Part shown: in pieces, positions 13,221-21,716 of the stretch
Position numbering within the stretch: position 1 is the first letter of the stretch
Layout: every line of letters starts with the position of its first letter
Virus record (IMG/VR): IMGVR_UViG_3300030012_003289
Location: 1-36,525 of that record
Origin: a virus
Strand: one strand, 5' to 3'
Length of the DNA: 36,525 nt
Translations under genes and position numbers: made by a program
Notes under the pieces: model-generated
Seen by the model: the letters and a program-made list of their open reading frames with translations, nothing else
What the model was told of the DNA's origin: nothing
Databases searched by the model: none

Positions 13221-15442
13221 AATATAATCAAACTTTATATAAAGAACTAAAAGAAGTTGTAAACGAAAAGCTTTTAAAAAAAGAAAATAAAAATAAAAAG
13301 TGGAAATATGGTTACAACGAAGACTACGATTTTATAGTAATAAGCAAAACAGGCAAGATTGGACAGATCATTGAAATACAAAATCTCAGGATTGCTTTAC
13401 CAGCAGTCTATGAACCGTTTAAACGAAGCGAAAGAAAAGAGGAACAATATTGGGAAAGGCAAGAATACCCGAAAGAACTAGCAAGAATAAAAAGTAGATT
13501 TGATTGGGATGAATACCCAAGTGAGTTTAAAGAAAAATGGTACGATTATATAGATGAAGAATTTAAACGTAGATCAGACGGTTACTGGTTTTTTAATAAC
13601 GGTAAGCCTACTTATATCACTGGTTCTCATTACATGTATTTGCAATGGTCAAAGATCGACGTCGGAGCTCCCGATTATAGAGAGTCAAATAGACTCTTCT
13701 TCATATTTTGGGAAGCATGCAAGGCAGATGATAGATGTTATGGAATGTGCTATCTTAAAAACAGACGGAGTGGATTTTCTTTTATGTCCTCAGCTGAGCT
13801 TGTTAACCAAGCCACAATATCTAGTGATGCAAGATTCGGTATTCTTTCGAAGTCTGGAGCAGATGCTAAGAAGATGTTTACAGATAAAGTTGTACCAATA
13901 TCCGTTAACTATCCGTTTTTCTTCAAACCAATCCAAGACGGTATGGACCGTCCAAAGACCGAACTGGCATATAGAGTGCCCGCTTCAAAGCTTACTAGGC
14001 GTAAACTAGAAACAAACGAACAATTAAAAGAATTACAAGGTCTTGACACAACTATAGACTGGAAAAATACGGGGGACAACTCTTACGATGGTGAGAAATT
14101 AAAATTATTAGCACACGACGAATCAGGAAAATGGGAACGACCAGACAATATATTAAACAACTGGAGGGTTACAAAAACTACATTAAGACTAGGAAGACGT
14201 ATAGTAGGCAAGTGTATGATGGGCTCAACTTCAAACGCTTTAGATAAAGGTGGAAACAACTTCAAAAAATTATACTACGATTCAAACGTTACAAAAAGAA
14301 ATAAAAACGGACAAACAGCTACTGGCCTCTATTCTTTTTTCATCCCTATGGAGTGGAACTACGAAGGATTCATGGATACTTTTGGACTGCCTGTATTCAC
14401 TACGCCGGAAAATAAAAAAATCGGAAGAGATGGTTTTGAAATTAAAGTCGGAGTAATAGAGCATTGGGAAAATGAAGTAGAAGGATTAAAGCATGATCAA
14501 GATAGTTTAAACGAATACTATAGACAGTTTCCAAGAACAGAGCAACATGCTTTTAGAGATGAAACTAAAAACAGTATATTTAACTTAACTAAAATATACG
14601 AACAAATAGATTATAACGAAGAGTTTAATAATTTATCAACTATAACAAAAGGTAGTTTTGTTTGGCAAAATGGTATTAAAGATACAAAAGTAAGTTTTAT
14701 ACCTAATAAAGATGGTAGATTTAAAGTTTCTTGGATACCATCTAAAAATTTACAAAACAAAGTAATATTAAAAAACGGTGTTAAATATCCTGGAAATGAA
14801 CACGTTGGAGCATTTGGTCTCGATAGCTATGATATTTCTGGTACTGTTGATGGTAAAGGATCTAACGGATCTCTTCATGGACTGACTAAGTTTTCTATGG
14901 AAAACGCTCCGCCAAATCATTTCTTTTTAGAGTATATAGCTAGACCACAAACTGCTGAAATATTTTTTGAAGAAGTTTTAATGGCTTTAGTTTTTTACGG
15001 TATGCCAATACTTGCTGAAAATAACAAGCCAAGGTTTTTATACTATTTAAAAAGAAGAGGTTATAGAGGTTTTAGTATGAATAGACCAGATAGAGTTTGG
15101 AATAAGCTGTCTACAACTGAAAAAGAAATAGGTGGTATACCAAACACTAGCGAAGATATTAAGCAAGCGCATGCAGCTGCTATTGAGTCTTATATAGAAG
15201 AATACGTTGGTAATTTAGAAAACTCTATAGGTAATATGTATCATCAAAAAACATTAGAAGACTGGGCTAAATTCGACATTAACAATAGAACAAAGCATGA
15301 TGCTTCTATTAGTTCTGGATTAGCTATAATGGCCTGTAATAAAAACAGGTATATTCCAGTTGCAAAAAGACAAACAAAATCAATGTACTTAGGCATTAAA
15401 AAATATGATAACAGTGGTTATATTTCAAAAATAAATAAATGA
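13217..15442 (+). CDS. terL: Terminase large subunit (TerL)
   Basis: 741 aa, the DNA packaging motor and headful nuclease. N-terminal region with the crAss-like wording GYWFFNNGKPTYITGSHYMY. ATPase: P-loop position KNRRSGFSFM (Arg183, Arg184, Gly186, Ser188), Walker B LKLLAHDESGKW with Asp301-Glu302, and coupling motif MMGSTSN (Ser337-Thr338) followed by DKGGNNFKKLY. The C-terminal RNase H-like nuclease starts near GAFGLDSYDIS. The lysine normally in the P-loop is replaced by Phe187, leaving Arg183/Arg184 or Lys181 as the likely stand-in. GTG start, overlapping the previous gene by 4 nt; its TGA overlaps the portal ATG. The first 1.2 kb is clearly richer in G+C than the rest of the gene. Confidence 0.9.
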   Translation: MKYNQTLYKELKEVVNEKLLKKENKNKKWKYGYNEDYDFIVISKTGKIGQIIEIQNLRIALPAVYEPFKRSERKEEQYWERQEYPKELARIKSRFDWDEYPSEFKEKWYDYIDEEFKRRSDGYWFFNNGKPTYITGSHYMYLQWSKIDVGAPDYRESNRLFFIFWEACKADDRCYGMCYLKNRRSGFSFMSSAELVNQATISSDARFGILSKSGADAKKMFTDKVVPISVNYPFFFKPIQDGMDRPKTELAYRVPASKLTRRKLETNEQLKELQGLDTTIDWKNTGDNSYDGEKLKLLAHDESGKWERPDNILNNWRVTKTTLRLGRRIVGKCMMGSTSNALDKGGNNFKKLYYDSNVTKRNKNGQTATGLYSFFIPMEWNYEGFMDTFGLPVFTTPENKKIGRDGFEIKVGVIEHWENEVEGLKHDQDSLNEYYRQFPRTEQHAFRDETKNSIFNLTKIYEQIDYNEEFNNLSTITKGSFVWQNGIKDTKVSFIPNKDGRFKVSWIPSKNLQNKVILKNGVKYPGNEHVGAFGLDSYDISGTVDGKGSNGSLHGLTKFSMENAPPNHFFLEYIARPQTAEIFFEEVLMALVFYGMPILAENNKPRFLYYLKRRGYRGFSMNRPDRVWNKLSTTEKEIGGIPNTSEDIKQAHAAAIESYIEEYVGNLENSIGNMYHQKTLEDWAKFDINNRTKHDASISSGLAIMACNKNRYIPVAKRQTKSMYLGIKKYDNSGYISKINK

Positions 15443-17847
15443 TAAATACTAATTATAACAGTTCATTTCCTGATCAAGTTGTTTCAGATGCCGAAAAAGC
15501 TACTTTAGAATATGGTTTACAAGTAGCTAGAGCTATTGAAGGTGAGTGGTTTAGAAATGATAGAAGCACTTACGATCGTTTCAATACTAACTATAACAAC
15601 TTTCATAGACTTAGATTATATGCTAGAGGTGAACAGCCCATACAAAAATATAAAGATGAACTTTCTATAAATGGTGATTTATCTTATTTAAATTTAGACT
15701 GGAAGCCAGTTCCTGTTATACCTAAATTTGTTGACATCGTTGTAAACGGTATGTCTCAAAGAAACTATGAAATAAAAGCTTTTGCTCAAGATCCTAAATC
15801 AATATTAAAAAGAACTAAATATGCTGAAGGCATACAGTTCGACATGATGCAAAAAGATGTTATAAATAACATTAAAAGGCTTACTGGTATGGACATTGCT
15901 AAAACAGGCAAGATCGGTCTACAAATGGAAAGCGATGATGATATACAGCTTCACATGCAAATGGATTATAAAGAATCTATTGAAATAGCAGAAGAAGAAG
16001 TTATTAATAATGTTTTAGCTAATAATAAGTACGATTTAGTAAGAAGAAGATTAAACCAAGATTTAACTATATTAGGGATAGCAGCTGTAAAAACGTGTTT
16101 TAATAGATCAGAAGGCGTTACAGTTGATTACGTAGATCCATCTAGTTTAGTTTATTCTTATACTGAAGATCCAAACTTTGAAGATTTATATTATGTAGGT
16201 GAAGTAAAATCAATTAGTTTGCCTGAGATTAAAAAACAATTTCCTTATCTAACGGCAGAAGATTTAAAAGAAATACAAAAATATCCTGGTAATCAAAATT
16301 ATACTAGAAACTATGGTGGCACTTACAATGACGATGTTTACCAAGTTTTATATTTTGAATACAAGACTTATACCAACCAGGTGTTTAAAATAAAAGAAAC
16401 ATCTTCTGGACTTGAAAAAGCTTTAGAAAAAACAGATAACTTTAATCCACCTGAAAACGAGTCGTTTAAAAAAGCATTTAGATCAATAGAAGTTTTATAC
16501 AGCGGAGCTAAAATATTAGGTAATAACAAAATGTTAAAGTGGGAGCTTTGTGAAAATATGACAAGGCCAAATTCTAATACTGTTAAAGTTAACATGAACT
16601 ACAATATAGTAGCTCCAAGACTTTACAAAGGTAGAATAGAATCTGTAGTTAGTAGAATAACTGGATTTGCAGATATGATACAGCTAACTCATTTAAAACT
16701 TCAACAGGTAATGTCAAGAGTGGTACCTGATGGTGTTTATATGGATATAGATGGTTTAGCAGAGGTAGATCTTGGTAATGGAACTAACTATAACCCTGCT
16801 GAAGCTTTAAATATGTATTTTCAAACTGGTAGTATTGTTGGTCGTTCTATGACTCAAGACGGTGGTATGAATCCAGGAAAAGTTCCAATACAAGAACTTT
16901 CTACTTCAAATGGTATGGGTAAGATACAGTCTCTTATACAAACTTACGAGTATTATTTAAAGATGATAAGAGATGTAACCGGATTAAATGAGGCTAGAGA
17001 TGGTACACTTCCAGATAAGCAGTCTTTGGTTGGTTTACAAAAATTAGCCGCTGCTAGCTCTAACGTTGCTACTAGACATATACTACAAGCTAGCTTATAC
17101 TTAACTCTTAGAACTTGTGAAAATATATCACTTAGAATAGCTGACGCTTTAATGTTTCCTTTAACAAAAGAAAGTTTAAAATCTAGTATATCAAGATATA
17201 ATGTAGGAACTTTAGATGAGCTTTCAACAGTTAACATGCATGACTTTGGTATATTTTTAGAGTTAGAACCGGATGAAGAAGAAAAGCAAGTTCTTGAGCA
17301 AAACATACAAATAGCTTTAAAATCAAATCAAATAGACCTTGAAGACGCTATAGATATAAGACAAGTTAACAACTTAAAGTTAGCTAATCAAATGCTTAAA
17401 AAGCGTAGAAAAGATAAACAAGCTAAAGATCAACAAGCACAGCAAGCCAATATACAAGCTCAAGCAGATGCAAATGCTAAGTCAGCGGAAAGAGCAGCTT
17501 TAGCAGAATCTCAAAAACAACAAATAATAACTGAGCAAAAAATACAACTTGAAAAAGCTAAATCTGATTTTGAAATACAAAAAATGGAAAGAGAAGCTCA
17601 AGTTAAAACACAGTTAATGGAACAAGAGTTTAACTACAATATGCAGTTAGCCAAAGCTCAAGGTCAAGCTAAAAGACAAGCTGAAGAGTTCAAAGAAGAT
17701 CGTAAAGACGAAAGAACTAAAATACAAGCTACTCAACAATCAGAATTAATAGATCAAAGAAAAAATGATTTATTACCTAAAAATTTTGAATCTGCTGGAA
17801 ACGATACATTAGGTGGGTTTGGACTAGAGCAATTTAGCCCTAGATAA
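15439..17847 (+). CDS. Portal protein
   Basis: 802 aa, the dodecameric ring at the packaging vertex. Its length matches the roughly 800-aa portals of crAss-like phages. Its core (about 200-600) includes VTVDYVDPSSLVYSY, MTRPNSNTVKVNMN and TGLNEARDGTLPDKQSLVG, followed by a long helical stretch (SSNVATRHILQASLYLTLR), the usual portal crown/stem composition. From about residue 655 to 775 the protein becomes a Gln/Lys/Ala-rich coiled coil (QAQQANIQAQADANAKSAER), an extended C-terminal barrel or tail. It overlaps TerL by 4 nt and is followed by the scaffold-like gene. The call rests on size, order and motif style; no enzymatic motif exists in this family. Confidence 0.85.
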   Translation: MINTNYNSSFPDQVVSDAEKATLEYGLQVARAIEGEWFRNDRSTYDRFNTNYNNFHRLRLYARGEQPIQKYKDELSINGDLSYLNLDWKPVPVIPKFVDIVVNGMSQRNYEIKAFAQDPKSILKRTKYAEGIQFDMMQKDVINNIKRLTGMDIAKTGKIGLQMESDDDIQLHMQMDYKESIEIAEEEVINNVLANNKYDLVRRRLNQDLTILGIAAVKTCFNRSEGVTVDYVDPSSLVYSYTEDPNFEDLYYVGEVKSISLPEIKKQFPYLTAEDLKEIQKYPGNQNYTRNYGGTYNDDVYQVLYFEYKTYTNQVFKIKETSSGLEKALEKTDNFNPPENESFKKAFRSIEVLYSGAKILGNNKMLKWELCENMTRPNSNTVKVNMNYNIVAPRLYKGRIESVVSRITGFADMIQLTHLKLQQVMSRVVPDGVYMDIDGLAEVDLGNGTNYNPAEALNMYFQTGSIVGRSMTQDGGMNPGKVPIQELSTSNGMGKIQSLIQTYEYYLKMIRDVTGLNEARDGTLPDKQSLVGLQKLAAASSNVATRHILQASLYLTLRTCENISLRIADALMFPLTKESLKSSISRYNVGTLDELSTVNMHDFGIFLELEPDEEEKQVLEQNIQIALKSNQIDLEDAIDIRQVNNLKLANQMLKKRRKDKQAKDQQAQQANIQAQADANAKSAERAALAESQKQQIITEQKIQLEKAKSDFEIQKMEREAQVKTQLMEQEFNYNMQLAKAQGQAKRQAEEFKEDRKDERTKIQATQQSELIDQRKNDLLPKNFESAGNDTLGGFGLEQFSPR

Positions 17848-17869
17848 TTATTAACTATTATATTATATT
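17848..17869 (+). promoter_or_regulatory. A/T leader before the scaffold-like gene
   Basis: A leader of A and T with a single C (ACTATTATATTATATTATG ends in the start codon) fills the portal-scaffold gap. It resembles the leaders at 20-36 and 20865-20886. Probably an initiation region; a late promoter could also lie here but no consensus is recognised. Confidence 0.3.
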
Positions 17870-19033
17870 ATGTCAGAAGTAAAAAAAGAAGGTGACTTTA
17901 AAATAAAAAAGAAACCTGGTAGACCAAGAAAACTAAACAAAAAAGATGAACCTATAAAAGTAGATTTATCTAAAAAACAAGAAGAAAAAAAAGAAGATGC
18001 CGTTCAAGAGCAAACAACAGATGAAGTACTTGTTCGCAACGAATCCTCAACTAGCGAAGAAGTTTCTAAAGAAAACGTCGAGGAAACAACTGAAAAACCT
18101 ACCGAAGAGAAAAAAGAAGTAAAATCTCCTATACAAGAAATAACAGAACAAGAGCAAGAGGTTAAAGAAGAAAAAACAGAAGAACCAGTTGCAGAAACTA
18201 AACAACAAGAAGTAAACTTACCAGAAAATATAGAAAAACTAGTTAAGTTTATGGAAGAAACAGGTGGAACTGTTGAAGACTACGTTAGGTTAAATGCAGA
18301 TTATTCAAATGTAGACGACGATACTTTATTAAGAGAATATTATAAAAGAACTAAGCCACATTTAAATTCAGAAGAAATTAGCTTTATAATGGAAGATAAT
18401 TTCTCTTTTGATGAAGAATTGGATGAAGAGCGAGATATAAGAAAAAAGAAGCTCGCTTTTAAAGAAGAAATTGCTAAAGCCAAAAACTTTTTGGAAGAAA
18501 CAAAGAGTAAATATTACGACGAGATCAAGTTGAGACCGGGCGTTACTCAAGAACAACAAAAAGCTGTTGACTTTTTCAATAGATATAACAAAGAACAAAA
18601 AATGGTTCAAGAGCAACACAATAGATTTAAATCTAATACTAAAAATTTCTTTAACAAAGAATTCAAAGGTTTTGAATTTAACTTAAGTGAAAAGAAATTT
18701 AGATATGGAGTTAGTGATAAAGATTCTGTTGCTAATAATCAATCAGATCTTACAAACCTAATCGGGAAGTTCTTAGATAACAAAGGTGAAGTTAAAGATT
18801 TTAAAGGTTATCATAAAGCTATTTATGCAGCACAAAATGCAGATACTATAGCAAATCATTTCTATGAGCAAGGTAAAGCCGATGCTATTAAAGATATGAT
18901 GGCTAAATCTAAAAATATAGATAACAAACCAAGAGCTACGTCTACTGGTGATGTTTATATTAACGGGTTAAGAGTAAAAGCAATAAGTGGTGCAAATAGT
19001 TCTAAGTTAAAAATAAAATCAATAAAAAAATAA
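17870..19033 (+). CDS. Putative scaffolding/head assembly protein
   Basis: 387 aa between portal and major capsid, the standard place for a scaffold. Residues 1-120 are highly charged (Glu/Lys) and probably disordered, starting KKKPGRPRKLNKKD with an AT-hook-like core GRPR. The middle is helical and acidic (TGGTVEDYVRLNADY, EYYKRTKPHLNSEE, DEELDEERDIRKKKLAFKEE). The C-terminus is basic (SSKLKIKSIKK), as scaffolds have for capsid binding. No protease domain is visible. Scaffold function is inferred from position and composition. Confidence 0.65.
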   Translation: MSEVKKEGDFKIKKKPGRPRKLNKKDEPIKVDLSKKQEEKKEDAVQEQTTDEVLVRNESSTSEEVSKENVEETTEKPTEEKKEVKSPIQEITEQEQEVKEEKTEEPVAETKQQEVNLPENIEKLVKFMEETGGTVEDYVRLNADYSNVDDDTLLREYYKRTKPHLNSEEISFIMEDNFSFDEELDEERDIRKKKLAFKEEIAKAKNFLEETKSKYYDEIKLRPGVTQEQQKAVDFFNRYNKEQKMVQEQHNRFKSNTKNFFNKEFKGFEFNLSEKKFRYGVSDKDSVANNQSDLTNLIGKFLDNKGEVKDFKGYHKAIYAAQNADTIANHFYEQGKADAIKDMMAKSKNIDNKPRATSTGDVYINGLRVKAISGANSSKLKIKSIKK

Positions 19034-19049
19034 CTTAAAACAATAAATT

Positions 19050-20519
19050 ATGGGTTTTTTAGACACGGGAAATGCTAATGCTGCTTTTCCTCCAAGTTTA
19101 ATTCCAGCCGGTAAGAAACAAGCGCTACAAACAAACTATTTGGCGTTTAATAGTTCTGCTGCTGGAGACACTAATACTTTTGCTCAACAATATCTTCCTG
19201 AATTGTATGAAGCAGAGGTCGAAAGATACGGAAACCGTACATTACAAGGTTTCTTGAGAATGGTAGGCGCTGAAATGCCAATGCAATCTGATCAAATAAT
19301 TTGGTCTGAGCAGAATAGATTACACATCGCTTATAATAATTGTAATATTAATTCAAATACTACTATTGAAGTTCCTTTAGAAACTGGTAAAGAGTGTGCT
19401 ATTAGAAAAGGTGCTACTATTGTAGTTTCTTCTAATTTAAAAACAATAAAAGCTAGAGTAACAGATGTTAGCGGTATACAAGCTGGACCTAAAGCAACAG
19501 TAACTGTAGCAACATACAAAGTAGCTAATTTATCTGATATTGCTGAGGCATCAGATGCTAAAGTTTTTGTATATGGTTCTGAATTTAAAAAAGGAACTGT
19601 AGGTATGGAACTTGGTGGTGACGGTACTGTAGCAACTTCTGGAGTTGTAGCTATTACACCTGATTTTACGCAGTTTTCAAATAAGCCAATAATTATTAAA
19701 GATTATTACGAAGTAAGTGGCTCTGACACTGCTCAAATTGGTTGGGTTGAAGTTGCTACTGAAGCTGGACAGTCTGGGTACTTATGGTACTTAAAAGCTG
19801 AGTCTGAAACTAGATTACGTTTTGAAGATTATCTTGAAATGTCAATGGTTGAAGCTGAGAAAAAAGGTGCTAATGGTGGTGTTTCTGTAGATGGTTCTGA
19901 AGGTTTATTTGCTGCTATCGAAGAAAGAGGTAATGTATATAATGACTTTGCTGGTGCTGCTGCTCCTGGAGCTGGTGCATTAGGAGATTTTGATACTATT
20001 CTTAAGCAATTAGATACTCAAGGTGCTATTGAAGAAAACATGTTATTCTTATCAAGAAGAACTGCTTTAGATTTTGACGATATGATTGCTGCAATGAACG
20101 GATCATACGCGTCTACTGGAGCTGCTTCTTATGGTTTATTTAACAATGAAGAAGATATGGCACTTAACTTTGGTTTCTCTGGTTTTAGAAGAGGTTCTTA
20201 TGACTTCTACAAAACTGACTGGAAATATCTAAATGATTTTTCAACTAGAGGAAACATTGGAGACATAGACGGTGTTATGATACCTGCTGGAACATCTACA
20301 GTTTACGATCAACTATTAGGTTCAAACATTAGAAGACCTTTCTTACATGTAAGATATAGAGCTTCTGAAGCTGATGATAGAAGAATGAAAACTTGGGTTG
20401 TTGGTTCTGTAGGAGCTGCTACAACTGGTTTAGATGCTATGCAGATCCATTTCTTATCTGAAAGATGTCTTTGTGTACAAGGGGCTAATAACTTCGTGTT
20501 AATGAAGTCAACTGTATAA
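19050..20519 (+). CDS. Major capsid protein (HK97 fold expected)
   Basis: 489 aa, similar to the roughly 490-aa capsid proteins of crAss-like phages. It starts GFLDTGNANAAFPPSLIPAG, then TFAQQYLPELYEAEVERYG and FLRMVGAEMPMQSDQIIW, with a central beta-rich insertion (about 105-250) and a C-terminal part with ADDRRMKTWVVGSVGAATTG and a final MQIHFLSERCLCVQGANNFV. Codon use shifts to GCT, GGT, TTC and AAC, as expected for the most highly expressed structural gene. It stands between the scaffold-like gene and a small auxiliary protein and is closed off by a terminator after the latter. Assignment is from position, size and wording. Confidence 0.88.
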   Translation: MGFLDTGNANAAFPPSLIPAGKKQALQTNYLAFNSSAAGDTNTFAQQYLPELYEAEVERYGNRTLQGFLRMVGAEMPMQSDQIIWSEQNRLHIAYNNCNINSNTTIEVPLETGKECAIRKGATIVVSSNLKTIKARVTDVSGIQAGPKATVTVATYKVANLSDIAEASDAKVFVYGSEFKKGTVGMELGGDGTVATSGVVAITPDFTQFSNKPIIIKDYYEVSGSDTAQIGWVEVATEAGQSGYLWYLKAESETRLRFEDYLEMSMVEAEKKGANGGVSVDGSEGLFAAIEERGNVYNDFAGAAAPGAGALGDFDTILKQLDTQGAIEENMLFLSRRTALDFDDMIAAMNGSYASTGAASYGLFNNEEDMALNFGFSGFRRGSYDFYKTDWKYLNDFSTRGNIGDIDGVMIPAGTSTVYDQLLGSNIRRPFLHVRYRASEADDRRMKTWVVGSVGAATTGLDAMQIHFLSERCLCVQGANNFVLMKSTV

Positions 20520-20546
20520 TTATTAACATTTTAAAGATTAGAAATT

Positions 20547-20828
20547 ATGGGATATTTAAAAATCACAGACGCTAACAATAAAGTTCATGCTATTGCTGCT
20601 GACAACGTAAAACTAGTTATAGATGGATCTACTAATCAGGATATAGACTTAGTTTATGTTGGTGACGAAAATAAAGTAGAAGTTAAAGTAACAACTTCTG
20701 GAGACAGAAACACAGTTAAAGAGGCCATTAGAGCTGCTTTAGTTGCGTATCAAGGAAATCTAGAAGGACCTGCTATAGAAGCTAACGCAGGTAAATCAAT
20801 TACTTCAGTTCTCGCTGCTTCTGCGTAA
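20547..20828 (+). CDS. Small head auxiliary/decoration protein candidate
   Basis: 93 aa directly after the capsid gene and before a strong terminator, so it is transcribed with the capsid. Beta-strand-rich start (GYLKITDANNKVHAIAADN, KLVIDGS, VEVKVTTSG) and a helical part (NTVKEAIRAALVAYQG) ending in Ala/Ser-rich residues. Size, position and shared leader style (ATTATGGG) fit a head cement or auxiliary capsid protein; no named family is recognised. Confidence 0.55.
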   Translation: MGYLKITDANNKVHAIAADNVKLVIDGSTNQDIDLVYVGDENKVEVKVTTSGDRNTVKEAIRAALVAYQGNLEGPAIEANAGKSITSVLAASA

Positions 20829-20837
20829 AAAACAGTA

Positions 20838-20864
20838 AGATCCCGCTTCGGCGGGGTCTTTATT
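20838..20864 (+). terminator. Intrinsic terminator after the capsid genes
   Basis: The stem AAGATCCCGC pairs with GCGGGGTCTT across a TTCG tetraloop (20848-20851), with one G-T wobble, followed by a short T-rich run. It sits 10 bases after the stop of the auxiliary gene. The C/G-rich stem is conspicuous in this AT-rich genome. Confidence 0.9.
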
Positions 20865-20886
20865 AATTATTATATTATATTATATT
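20865..20886 (+). promoter_or_regulatory. A/T leader, possible restart of transcription
   Basis: Only A and T between the terminator's T run and the ATG at 20887 (TTATATTATATATATTATGG at its end). It is very similar to the leader at 17848. Since it follows a terminator, a promoter here would make sense, but no -7/-33 Bacteroidota consensus (TAnnTTTG) is seen. Confidence 0.3.
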
Positions 20887-21660
20887 ATGGAAACAAAAGA
20901 AAAGAAACCTAAAGTAAAAAAAGATACTTGGGAAATTAAAGACAGGTATTATCATTTATTAAATGGTAATTCACCTTTAACTTTTAGAATAAACTCAAGA
21001 CACTCAATGAGAAAACCTTTAATGTACTTCGATGAAGAAAAAGGTTATAACAGAGAGTTAAGATATGCTACAAATATGAGAAGCCCTTTTGTAGATGAGC
21101 AAGAAGGACCTGTAACACTAGGTCATATAGTATTTGAAGATGGTGTACTTATGGTACCTAAATCAGATGTTGCTTTGCAGAAAATGCTTTCATTATATCA
21201 TCCAAACAGAAATAAATTATATTCTGAAAGAGATGAAGTACAAGAAGCTGTAGATGATCTTGATTATTTAGAGTTAGAAGTAGAAGCTATGAACGCTGCT
21301 ATGACTATGGATATTGATCAAGCTGAAGCTATATTAAGAGTTGAGCAAGGTTCTAGAGTATCTAAGATGAGTTCTAAAGAGCTTAAAAGAGATTTAATGT
21401 TATTAGCTAAAAGTAATCCAGAATTATTCATAGAGCTAGCTAATGATGAAAATGTAGGTCTTAGAAATATGGGTATTAGAGCTGTTGAAGCTAATATAAT
21501 ATCTTTATCTCAAGATCAAAGAAGTTTCTCTTGGGCTAGTAATGGCCGTAAACTAATGAACGTACCTTTTGATGAAAATCCATACTCTGCTTTAGCCGCT
21601 TGGTTTAAAACAGATGAAGGAGTTGAGGTTTACAAAACAATAGATAAAAAGCTTAAATAA
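20887..21660 (+). CDS. Conserved structural-block protein, function unknown
   Basis: 257 aa. N-terminal beta region (YYHLLNGNSPLTFRINSRHS, KPLMYFDEEKGYNRELRY) with GPVTLGHIVFEDGVLMVPKS, then a helical and acidic C-terminal half (DDLDYLELEVEAMNAAM, RDLMLLAKSNPELFIELAND). From memory this type of protein follows the capsid gene in crAss-like marine phages; its role is not established (head completion or an assembly factor is possible). It is flanked by terminators on both sides, making it a separately controlled single-gene unit. Confidence 0.6.
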   Translation: METKEKKPKVKKDTWEIKDRYYHLLNGNSPLTFRINSRHSMRKPLMYFDEEKGYNRELRYATNMRSPFVDEQEGPVTLGHIVFEDGVLMVPKSDVALQKMLSLYHPNRNKLYSERDEVQEAVDDLDYLELEVEAMNAAMTMDIDQAEAILRVEQGSRVSKMSSKELKRDLMLLAKSNPELFIELANDENVGLRNMGIRAVEANIISLSQDQRSFSWASNGRKLMNVPFDENPYSALAAWFKTDEGVEVYKTIDKKLK

Positions 21661-21676
21661 CAAGTGATAATAAACT

Positions 21677-21704
21677 AGGGTGGTATTACGCCACCCTTTT
21701 TTTT
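21677..21704 (+). terminator. Intrinsic terminator before the ring protein genes
   Basis: GGGTGG (21678-21683) pairs with CCACCC (21691-21696) over a 7-base loop, followed by eight T (21697-21704). A textbook rho-independent terminator 17 bases after the stop of the 257-aa gene and 12 bases before the next start. Confidence 0.93.
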
Positions 21705-21716
21705 AAAAATATTAAA

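Noticed and set aside
13554-14456. Alternative forward frames of 151 aa and 68 aa inside the terminase gene
   Set aside because: They lie wholly within terL in another frame, have no plausible start leader, and the terL frame carries clear ATPase motifs. They are open because that segment has a different base composition.
16953-17306. Reverse-strand frame of 117 aa in the portal gene
   Set aside because: No recognisable domain, no leader, antisense to well-formed portal sequence.
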